Shown here: piece after piece, positions 1 through 5,332 of the stretch
Layout of the letters: each line of letters opens with the position of its first letter
Position numbering within the stretch: the stretch's first letter is position 1
Assembly (NCBI GenBank): GCA_946633495.1
Contig: CAMPAX010000048.1
Coordinates: forward strand, 1 to 12,956
Length of the DNA: 12,956 bases
Direction: 5' to 3'
DNA from: an uncultured Lachnospiraceae bacterium
GTDB lineage: Bacteria > Bacillota > Clostridia > Lachnospirales > Lachnospiraceae
Made by a program: the position numbers and the translations under genes
The notes under the pieces: generated by a model
What the model saw: only the letters and a program-made list of their open reading frames with translations
Told to the model about the DNA's origin: nothing
Databases searched by the model: none

Positions 1-1443
1 ATTATTAAATTCATAACGGTGGCGATGTCGTTCCGAGATCACAAAGTTCTCTCCATCATCCTGCAGGATGGCGGCCGCCGTTCCTTCTTCCCGATAGCAC
101 TGTTCCATCAGGGTACCCGGCTGGATATGGCAGGGGTATTTTCCAAGCCGGAGCGTACCTCCCTTATCGATATCATCCGACTGTCCCGGCATGAAATCGA
201 TCACTTTGTTTTTACACAGTTCATCGAACTCACCGGAATTCGCATCCGGAATTCCCGCCGCGTGACGGGCAAATTCGATTACTGCGATCTGCATGCCAAG
301 ACAGATCCCGAGGTATGGAATCTTCTTTTCTCTTGCATAGTTTGCCGCAAGGATCATGCCCTCGATCCCACGGCTTCCGAAGCCGCCGGGTACCAGGATC
401 CCGTCCAGACCGGCGAGCCGTTCCGATGCATTGTCCCGGCTCAGCTCTTCCGAATCGATCCATTCTATGATCACATGCGCATTCAGCGCAAATCCGGAAT
501 GATTCAGCGCTTCCACCACGGACAGATATGCATCATGGAGCTGGACGTATTTTCCAACCAGACCGATCTTCACCTCACGGTTTCGGCTGGCGATATTTCC
601 CACAACCTGCTCCCACTCGGTAAGATCCGGTTCCGGTGCTTCGATCTCCAGCTCCCTGCAGACCACCTTTGCAAGTCCCCCCTGCTCCAGCATAAGGGGT
701 GCCTCGTAGAGATTCGGCAGCGTACGGTTTTCAATGACGCAGTCTTCCTTGACATTGCAGAACAGAGAAATCTTCCGGAAAATGTCCTGCTCCAGCGGCT
801 CGTCACAGCGAAGAACGATCACATTCGGATTGATCCCCATCCCCTGGAGTTCCTTTACGGAATGCTGGGTCGGCTTGGATTTATGTTCATTGGATCCGTG
901 AAGATACGGGACCAGAGTCACATGGATAAAAAGGCTGTTCTGCCTTCCTGCCTCCAGGGAGATCTGGCGCACCGCCTCAAGAAATGGCTGGGATTCGATA
1001 TCACCGATGGTTCCTCCGATCTCTGTGATCACCACATCCGCATCCGTCTCATGACCGACGCGGTATACGAATTCCTTGATCTCATTGGTGATATGAGGGA
1101 TCACCTGTACCGTGGAGCCAAGATATTCTCCTCTCCGCTCTTTATTCAGGACATTCCAATATACTTTTCCGGAGGTCAGGTTTGAGAAACGGTTCAGATT
1201 CTCATCGATGAACCGCTCGTAGTGTCCAAGGTCCAGATCCGTCTCCGCGCCGTCCTCCGTCACGAAAACCTCTCCGTGCTGGTACGGGCTCATGGTGCCC
1301 GGATCCACATTTATATAAGGATCCAGCTTCTGCGCCGCCACCTTCAGTCCCCGCGCTTTTAAAAGACGTCCGAGAGATGCGGCCGTGATGCCCTTTCCCA
1401 GACCGGAAACGACACCGCCCGTCACGAAAATGTATTTCTTCAT
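1..1443 (-). CDS. pyrG: CTP synthase (glutamine-hydrolysing), C-terminus cut by window edge
   Basis: Makes CTP from UTP, ATP and glutamine, the last step of de novo cytidine nucleotide synthesis; cytosolic. The frame opens with the classic N-terminus MKKYIFVTGGVVSGLGKG (the ATP-binding loop of the synthetase domain), followed by the conserved stretches YINVDPGTMSP and EIGGTIGDIES. The glutamine amidotransferase domain follows, with the nucleophile in LGICLGMQ (Cys381, codon at 301-303), the expected position for the family. The visible 481 codons end at RHRYEFNN at base 1. The usual length is about 535 residues, so the last 50 or so, including the catalytic His/Glu of the triad, lie outside the window. 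The ATG at 1441-1443 is preceded by GGGAGG at good spacing. The gene has its own promoter and hairpin leader about 130-210 bp upstream (separate entries), and it is not tightly coupled to cysE. Identification is essentially certain. Confidence 0.98.
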   Translation of the reverse strand, partial: MKKYIFVTGGVVSGLGKGITAASLGRLLKARGLKVAAQKLDPYINVDPGTMSPYQHGEVFVTEDGAETDLDLGHYERFIDENLNRFSNLTSGKVYWNVLNKERRGEYLGSTVQVIPHITNEIKEFVYRVGHETDADVVITEIGGTIGDIESQPFLEAVRQISLEAGRQNSLFIHVTLVPYLHGSNEHKSKPTQHSVKELQGMGINPNVIVLRCDEPLEQDIFRKISLFCNVKEDCVIENRTLPNLYEAPLMLEQGGLAKVVCRELEIEAPEPDLTEWEQVVGNIASRNREVKIGLVGKYVQLHDAYLSVVEALNHSGFALNAHVIIEWIDSEELSRDNASERLAGLDGILVPGGFGSRGIEGMILAANYAREKKIPYLGICLGMQIAVIEFARHAAGIPDANSGEFDELCKNKVIDFMPGQSDDIDKGGTLRLGKYPCHIQPGTLMEQCYREEGTAAAILQDDGENFVISERHRHRYEFNN

Positions 1444-1572
1444 GATAACCTCCCTGTTGAACCTTACTTTGCCACCAGTGGTAATTTCAGCCGATTGGCT
1501 TCAAATGTATTTGTTCGATTGCATATCTTTGTACGATTACATGTATTTACTGAGCGATACTTACAAAAAGAG

Positions 1573-1614
1573 AAAAAGGCGCCTCGAGAATCATCTCGAA
1601 ACGCCTTTGCTTCG
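1573..1614 (-). terminator. pyrG leader attenuator: intrinsic terminator with alternative hairpin
   Basis: Seen in sequence. On the minus strand a hairpin spans 1575-1608. Arms AAAGGCG and CGCCUUU enclose a second helix, UUUCGAG with CUCGAGG (two G-U pairs), giving 14 continuous pairs, a six-base loop AUGAUU and a trailing U run (1573-1577). This is a good Rho-independent terminator, starting only about 12 nt after the predicted start site near 1620. The same 5' arm can pair upstream instead: CGAAGC with GUUUCG around the loop AAAGGC (1597-1614). The two folds are mutually exclusive, the layout of a terminator/antiterminator switch. It may also stop read-through from cysE. A second copy precedes gltD (5240-5282). 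Confidence 0.7.
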
Positions 1615-1626
1615 TACTATGGAAGT

Positions 1627-1654
1627 AGTATACCACTTTCATTTTGAAAGTCAA
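1627..1654 (-). promoter_or_regulatory. Promoter of the pyrG leader with spacer inverted repeat
   Basis: Minus-strand -35 TTGACT (1649-1654) and -10 TATACT (1627-1632), separated by 16 bp. Start of transcription is expected at about 1620. The spacer and the end of the -35 hold an inverted repeat, ACTTTC-N5-GAAAGT, which could be a repressor or activator site. The promoter and repeat recur almost unchanged before gltD at 5296-5323, so the arrangement is unlikely to be chance. Confidence 0.7.
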
Positions 1655-1712
1655 TATGCGGATAATGTCATTTTTTTCAACAAACAACCATTTTACTATA
1701 TTTTCGAAGTCT

Positions 1713-2672
1713 CTATATCACGTAGAACCAGGCCTCTCCCTGCTCGACCTCTTTGGTAACCCGCTTATTGCCGGCGGTACGGTACTCCATCTCCGGATTC
1801 TTCATGCTGACTCTGGTTCCGGCAGGAACAGAGCTTGTGATAAATGTATTGCCGCCGATAACAGAATCCGCCCCGATGACCGTATCACCACCCAGAATCG
1901 AAGCTCCGGAATAAATGGTGACATTGTCCTCAATGGTGGGATGCCTTTTCTTCCCTGCCAGCTTCTGACCGCCGCGGGTAGACAGCGCGCCGATGGTAAC
2001 GCCCTGGTAGATCTTCACATTATTTCCGATCACCGAAGTCTCACCGACGACGATACCCGTTGCATGATCGATGAAGAAGCTCTTCCCGATGGTGGCACCC
2101 GGATGGATATCCACGCCCGTTTCGGAATGCGCATACTCCGTCATGATCCGCGGGATCACCGGAACACCAAGGAGATACAGCTCATGCGCCAGGCGATAAA
2201 CCATAATGGCCGTAAGCCCGGGATAAGCCAGCACGATCTCCTCCAGGCATTTTGCTGCCGGGTCCCCGTCGTAGGCCGCCAGAAGATCCAGTTCCACATA
2301 TTCCCTGATCTTCGGGAGTTTTCCAAAAAATGCATGACAGATCCGGTAACTTTCCTGTTCCCTCTCATCCTCTGTCATCTTCTCTCCGGACTCCAGGAAG
2401 CCCAGGGCCAGATTGATCTGTCTCTGCAGATGAAAAAAGATGTCCTCCACAGTCACTGCAATACTGTTCTTCAGATGATAGATCTTCACACTCCTGTCGC
2501 GGTAGAACCCCGGAAAGATCAGCCGGAACAGATGATTCACGATGGTCTGAACCTCCATCTTATCCGGTTTATTCTCGATATTCAGCGTGTCGATGTGCTT
2601 CTCTCCGTTAAGATCCGAAAGAACCAGCTGTACGATGCTGTCGATCTCTTCTTCTCTGATTTTATTGTTCAT
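1713..2672 (-). CDS. cysE: Serine O-acetyltransferase (long-form CysE/EpsC type)
   Basis: Transfers acetyl from acetyl-CoA to L-serine to give O-acetylserine, the carbon acceptor for cysteine synthesis; cytosolic. The protein has 319 residues: a helical N-terminal half (about 1-175) and a left-handed beta-helix of hexapeptide repeats from about 185. The family signature is clear: GVDIHPGATIG, then FFIDHATGIVVGET, with catalytic Asp188 and His203 in the same spacing as E. coli Asp143 and His158. The C-terminus is AWFYVI; a terminal Ile is the hallmark of the tail that inserts into the CysK active site. The open frame continues upstream to a TTG at 2750, but a strong promoter sits at 2751-2779, so transcription should begin near 2744, inside that extension. 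The ATG at 2672 (MNNKIREEE, with GGGGG upstream) is therefore preferred. It lies downstream of the Rrf2 regulator in the same direction and has its own promoter. Cysteine feedback is typical of the family. Confidence 0.96.
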   Translation of the reverse strand: MNNKIREEEIDSIVQLVLSDLNGEKHIDTLNIENKPDKMEVQTIVNHLFRLIFPGFYRDRSVKIYHLKNSIAVTVEDIFFHLQRQINLALGFLESGEKMTEDEREQESYRICHAFFGKLPKIREYVELDLLAAYDGDPAAKCLEEIVLAYPGLTAIMVYRLAHELYLLGVPVIPRIMTEYAHSETGVDIHPGATIGKSFFIDHATGIVVGETSVIGNNVKIYQGVTIGALSTRGGQKLAGKKRHPTIEDNVTIYSGASILGGDTVIGADSVIGGNTFITSSVPAGTRVSMKNPEMEYRTAGNKRVTKEVEQGEAWFYVI

Positions 2673-2694
2673 CGTTTCGATGCCCCCGGGAATG

Positions 2695-2704
2695 GTGATA
2701 TCAC
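2695..2704. promoter_or_regulatory. Perfect 10-bp palindrome in cysE leader
   Basis: GTGATATCAC lies in the 70-nt leader between the predicted cysE start site (about 2744) and the ATG at 2672, in a G-run-rich stretch. It could be a protein-binding site downstream of the promoter. Nothing else supports a function, and a 10-bp palindrome containing an EcoRV-type core can occur by chance. Confidence 0.2.
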
Positions 2705-2750
2705 AACCCCCGGAAAACAGAAACCGCACCCCGGGAATCATGTAATGCAA

Positions 2751-2779
2751 ATCATATCATCGTTCCGTGACTCCGTCAA
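2751..2779 (-). promoter_or_regulatory. Promoter of cysE
   Basis: Minus-strand -35 TTGACG (2774-2779) and -10 TATGAT (2751-2756), with an exact 17-bp spacer. Each hexamer is one base from consensus. The start site would be near 2744, which leaves a 70-nt leader before the ATG at 2672 and rules out the longer in-frame start at 2750. Confidence 0.75.
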
Positions 2780-2803
2780 CAATCGGGTGATCTTTCTCCC
2801 GGA

Positions 2804-2890
2804 TCAGTCGCCCACCTTTTTGATAAACAATTCAAATGTACCATCCCCGTTATCGTCGATCCGAAGGACCTCATGTCCCTCTTCCTTCAC
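2804..2890 (-). CDS. Possible 28-residue ORF (acidic DDNGDG peptide)
   Basis: Between the Rrf2 gene and cysE, a GTG-initiated frame encodes VKEEGHEVLRIDDNGDGTFE and eight more residues, LFIKKVGD, before TGA. AGAGG lies about seven bases before the GTG. The frame is open further upstream, back to an in-frame TGA overlapping the end of the Rrf2 gene, but with no other good start. The amino-acid pattern looks protein-like: alternating hydrophobic strands around an Asp-rich, EF-hand-loop-like DDNGDG turn. It could be a real small protein, the remnant of a longer gene, or chance. I do not recognise the family. It would be co-transcribed with the Rrf2 gene. Confidence 0.3.
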   Translation of the reverse strand: MKEEGHEVLRIDDNGDGTFELFIKKVGD

Positions 2891-2951
2891 GCTCCTGCCT
2901 CTTTTCCTCTCTGCTGATCGAATGATCCTTCGGTAAATGCTCCCGGATCCG

Positions 2952-3392
2952 TCAGATCACATAAAGATCCCATCCCTCGGATGTCTTGTTCTTACATTGC
3001 TCCGCAAACGCCTTCAGCGTGAGGCCGGAGGCATACTCGTTCAGGTTAATGTTGATCCTGTCCCAGAAGCAGTCATGAATCACCGGACGAAGCCCGCCCT
3101 CTTCTTCCTTCGGATCCATTTCCGCAAGGATATTCATATCCAGTGCGTTCAGGACATCCGACAGCGTCACTTCCTCCGGCGAACAGGCTAAGGTATAACC
3201 ACCACGCAGCCCCTTCTGCGCTGTGATAAATCCCGCCTGACGAAGCAGAAGCAAGATCTGTTCCAGATATTTATGCGATATTTTCTGTCTCTGCGCGATC
3301 TCCGGTGCCGATACACTGGAACCGTTTTCGCTGTGGATCACAATGTCCGTCAGCGCGATCAATCCGTATTCCACTCTTGTCGATACTTTCAT
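2952..3392 (-). CDS. Rrf2-family transcriptional regulator, CymR type
   Basis: A DNA-binding repressor of 146 residues. The N-terminal winged helix begins MKVSTRVEYGLIAL, with the family's recognition region around KISHKYLEQILLLLRQAGF (38-55) and the wing KGLRGGYTLA (60-69). The only cysteines are 70, 108 and 133. The tight three-cysteine cluster at about 90-105 that holds the Fe-S centre in IscR/NsrR-type members is absent, which points to the cluster-free CymR type. B. subtilis CymR represses sulfur and cysteine genes in complex with CysK. The C-terminus WDLYVI ends like the neighbouring serine acetyltransferase (AWFYVI), supporting a CysK-binding role. The ATG at 3392 follows AAGGGGG at good spacing. 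It has its own promoter with an overlapping inverted repeat, so autoregulation is likely. Family assignment is firm; the CymR function is inference from the missing cluster, the tail and the cysE neighbour. Confidence 0.92.
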   Translation of the reverse strand: MKVSTRVEYGLIALTDIVIHSENGSSVSAPEIAQRQKISHKYLEQILLLLRQAGFITAQKGLRGGYTLACSPEEVTLSDVLNALDMNILAEMDPKEEEGGLRPVIHDCFWDRININLNEYASGLTLKAFAEQCKNKTSEGWDLYVI

Positions 3393-3491
3393 CCGATCCC
3401 CCTTTTTTGATCCTTTTATCCGTACTTTTCCTGGCCTTTCAGAGATTTTTCCACGGCTTTATCAACGTTCTCTTTCCGATAATATGTTGCA

Positions 3492-3525
3492 ACTATAACA
3501 CTATTCACCTACTATGTCAATAGGT
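3492..3525 (-). promoter_or_regulatory. Promoter of the Rrf2 gene with candidate operator
   Basis: Minus-strand -35 TTGACA (3515-3520) and -10 TATAGT (3492-3497), with a 17-bp spacer, close to the ideal vegetative promoter. An inverted repeat with arms ACCTA and TAGGT (3507-3525) straddles the -35, which suits repression by the regulator encoded downstream. The leader to the ATG is about 95 nt. Confidence 0.7.
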
Positions 3526-3539
3526 ATTAAGGCAATATA

Positions 3540-3573
3540 GAAGGCACCCGATCCTTCTCGGCCGGATGCCTTC
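3540..3573 (-). terminator. Terminator after gltD
   Basis: Beginning about 22 nt past the gltD stop, GAAGGCAUCCG pairs with CGGGUGCCUUC over 11 bp (one G-U) around a 12-nt loop. The following stretch, UAUAUUGCCUUAAU, is only moderately U-rich, so termination may be incomplete. The hairpin separates gltD from the Rrf2 promoter immediately downstream. Confidence 0.6.
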
Positions 3574-3595
3574 ATCCCTTCACTGTATTTTCGTT

Positions 3596-5080
3596 TTACA
3601 GATTCGTATATCCCATCAGATCCCGGTCCACTTCCTTCGCTGCGGCACGACCTTCCGCAATAGCTCTTACCACAAGGGACTGCCCGCTGTGCATATCGCC
3701 GGCGGTGTAGATCCCGGGCTGCGTGGCAGCATGACCGCCCCGTCCGGTCTTCACATTTGTTCTTCCGTCCACTTCCACACCGAAAGCCTCCGTTACATAG
3801 CTTTCACTTCCGAGGAAGCCTGCTGCGATGAGTACCAGTTCTGCGGGAAGCTCTTCCTCCGTTCCCTCCACCGGTACCATACGCATCCGTCCGGTGGTTT
3901 CATCCTTCTCGGATTTCAGGGAGATCACGGTTACGCTGCAAAGCTTACCCTCTTCATCTTTATTGAAGCTCTTTACCGTGGTCCGGTATCTTCTCGGATC
4001 CTTACCGAACTCCCGGATTGCTTCCTCCTGTCCATAGTCGGTCTTACCGACCCGCGGCCATTCCGGCCAGGGATTGGAGGCAAGACGGGAAAGCGGCGGC
4101 TCCGGCATCATTTCCAATTGCGTTACACTTGCGGCCCCGAGACGGATGGAGGTACCGACGCAGTCATTTCCGGTGTCACCGCCTCCGATCACGATCACAT
4201 GCTTTCCTTCCGCCAGTTCCCTTGGAACCTGCTGAAAATCACTGTCCAAAAGTGTCTTCGTGACCTTCGTCAGAAAATCTACTGCGAAGAAGATTCCTTC
4301 CGCGTCCCGGCCGGGTGCCTGAATATCCCGGGGACTGGAGGCTCCGCAGGTAAGGATCACACTGTCGTACTCTTCCCTTAACTGCCCGGCGGAGAGATTC
4401 TTTCCCACATTTGCATTCACCACAAATCGGATCCCTGCCTGCTCCATCATTTCCACACGACGGTCTATGATCTTCTTATCCAGCTTCATGTTCGGAATAC
4501 CGTAACGAAGCAGTCCTCCGATCCGGTCTCTACGTTCATAGACCGTCACGGAATGTCCCCTGCGGTTCAGAAGCTGTGCAGCTGCAAGGCCTGCCGGGCC
4601 GCTGCCTACAACCGCCACCTTCTTTCCCGTTCTTACCTTCGGCGCTTCCTCTTTTACCAGTCCATGCTCGAAGGCATACTCGATGACAGCTCGTTCATTT
4701 TCCTTCGTGGATACCGGCTCCGAATGCAGGCCGCAGGTGCAGGCCGCTTCGCAGAGAGCAGGACATACGCGGGAAGTAAACTCCGGGAAGCTGTGGGTCT
4801 TGGCGAGACGGATATACGCCTGTTCCATATTTCCGTGATATACCAGATCGTTCATCTCCGGAACCAGATTATGCAGCGGGCAGCCGGACATCATCCCACT
4901 GATCAGGGTTCCTGCCTGGCAGAAGGGGACGCCGCAATCCATACAGCGTGCCGCCTGTTTCCTCTGCTCCTCCATAGGAAGCATGCCGTGAAACTCCTGA
5001 AAATTCCGTATCCGGTCCTCCTCCGCCACTACAGGGCCGGTCTTTCGTTCATATTCCATAAATCCCGTTGGTTTTCCCAT
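3596..5080 (-). CDS. gltD: Glutamate synthase (NADPH) small subunit
   Basis: The 494-residue FAD and iron-sulfur subunit that passes electrons from NAD(P)H to the large subunit GltB for glutamine + 2-oxoglutarate to two glutamate; cytosolic. The N-terminal domain carries the two cysteine sets for the 4Fe-4S clusters: C46-x2-C49-x4-C54 with C67, and C106-x3-C110-x3-C114-x-C116. Residues 155-164 are the FAD Rossmann loop VAVVGSGPAG, followed by YERRDRIGGLLRYGIPNMKL. Residues 294-306 are the NADPH-binding loop (VIVIGGGDTGND). The C-terminal FAD signature is GIYTAGDMHSGQSLV. Length is normal. The start at 5080 has GAGGAGG seven bases upstream. It is not adjacent to gltB: a 4.3-kb surface-protein gene lies between, and gltD has its own promoter and attenuator-like leader (5240-5323). 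Identification is certain; cofactor preference (NADPH or NADH) is from the family. Confidence 0.97.
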   Translation of the reverse strand: MGKPTGFMEYERKTGPVVAEEDRIRNFQEFHGMLPMEEQRKQAARCMDCGVPFCQAGTLISGMMSGCPLHNLVPEMNDLVYHGNMEQAYIRLAKTHSFPEFTSRVCPALCEAACTCGLHSEPVSTKENERAVIEYAFEHGLVKEEAPKVRTGKKVAVVGSGPAGLAAAQLLNRRGHSVTVYERRDRIGGLLRYGIPNMKLDKKIIDRRVEMMEQAGIRFVVNANVGKNLSAGQLREEYDSVILTCGASSPRDIQAPGRDAEGIFFAVDFLTKVTKTLLDSDFQQVPRELAEGKHVIVIGGGDTGNDCVGTSIRLGAASVTQLEMMPEPPLSRLASNPWPEWPRVGKTDYGQEEAIREFGKDPRRYRTTVKSFNKDEEGKLCSVTVISLKSEKDETTGRMRMVPVEGTEEELPAELVLIAAGFLGSESYVTEAFGVEVDGRTNVKTGRGGHAATQPGIYTAGDMHSGQSLVVRAIAEGRAAAKEVDRDLMGYTNL

Positions 5081-5239
5081 GTCATTCCTCCTCGTTTTAT
5101 GAATTACTCCTTTATTTTTGAGGTGTGCTGTCGGTGTGAACAGACAGGCATTCGATCCGGTTATTACACAATCGATATACCTGTTTTGTTCAGCGGATCA
5201 TCGGCGGATCCCCGATACTTTTGTCATCCGTCATAACAG

Positions 5240-5282
5240 AAAAAGGCGCTCCGAGTCCATGACCCGAAACGCCTTTGCTTCG
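5240..5282 (-). terminator. gltD leader attenuator: intrinsic terminator with alternative hairpin
   Basis: Second copy of the element before pyrG. On the minus strand, arms AAAGGCG and CGCCUUU (5242-5276) enclose UUUCGGGUC paired with GACUCGGAG, a 16-bp stem with G-U pairs and an AUG triloop, followed by a U run. The competing hairpin CGAAGC/GUUUCG with loop AAAGGC (5265-5282) is identical to the pyrG copy. The remaining leader to the gltD ATG is about 155 nt and shows no other clear structure. It may also end transcription of the surface-protein gene, whose stop is at 5333. Confidence 0.7.
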
Positions 5283-5295
5283 TTAATATGTTAGT

Positions 5296-5323
5296 AGTAT
5301 AGCACTTTCTTTTTGAAAGTCAA
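5296..5323 (-). promoter_or_regulatory. Promoter of the gltD leader with spacer inverted repeat
   Basis: Minus-strand -35 TTGACT (5318-5323), a 16-bp spacer and -10 TATACT (5296-5301); start expected near 5289. The inverted repeat ACTTTC-N5-GAAAGT fills the spacer, as in the pyrG copy. It begins only ten bases after the stop codon of the surface-protein gene. Confidence 0.7.
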
Positions 5324-5332
5324 GTACTGTCC

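Noticed and set aside
19..1185. 388-codon plus-strand frame opposite pyrG
   Set aside because: It is the antisense of an unmistakable CTP synthase gene, with no family resemblance and no ribosome site of note.
1571..1654. Reading the pyrG leader as the Bacillus-type CTP-sensing reiterative-transcription attenuator
   Set aside because: That mechanism needs a GGG start and a pyrimidine-rich match in the terminator; neither is present, and the same leader also precedes gltD.
2673..2750. N-terminal extension of cysE from a TTG at 2750
   Set aside because: The predicted start of transcription (about 2744) lies inside it, the extension does not look like family sequence, and the ATG at 2672 gives the usual length.
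1644..2936. 430-codon plus-strand frame opposite cysE
   Set aside because: Antisense shadow of the serine acetyltransferase; its sequence shows no domain pattern and it overlaps two promoters of the minus strand.
5190..5234. 14-codon ORF (MTDDKSIGDPPMIR) in the gltD leader after the terminator
   Set aside because: No ribosome site precedes the ATG, it has no run of regulatory codons, and there is no counterpart in the pyrG leader.
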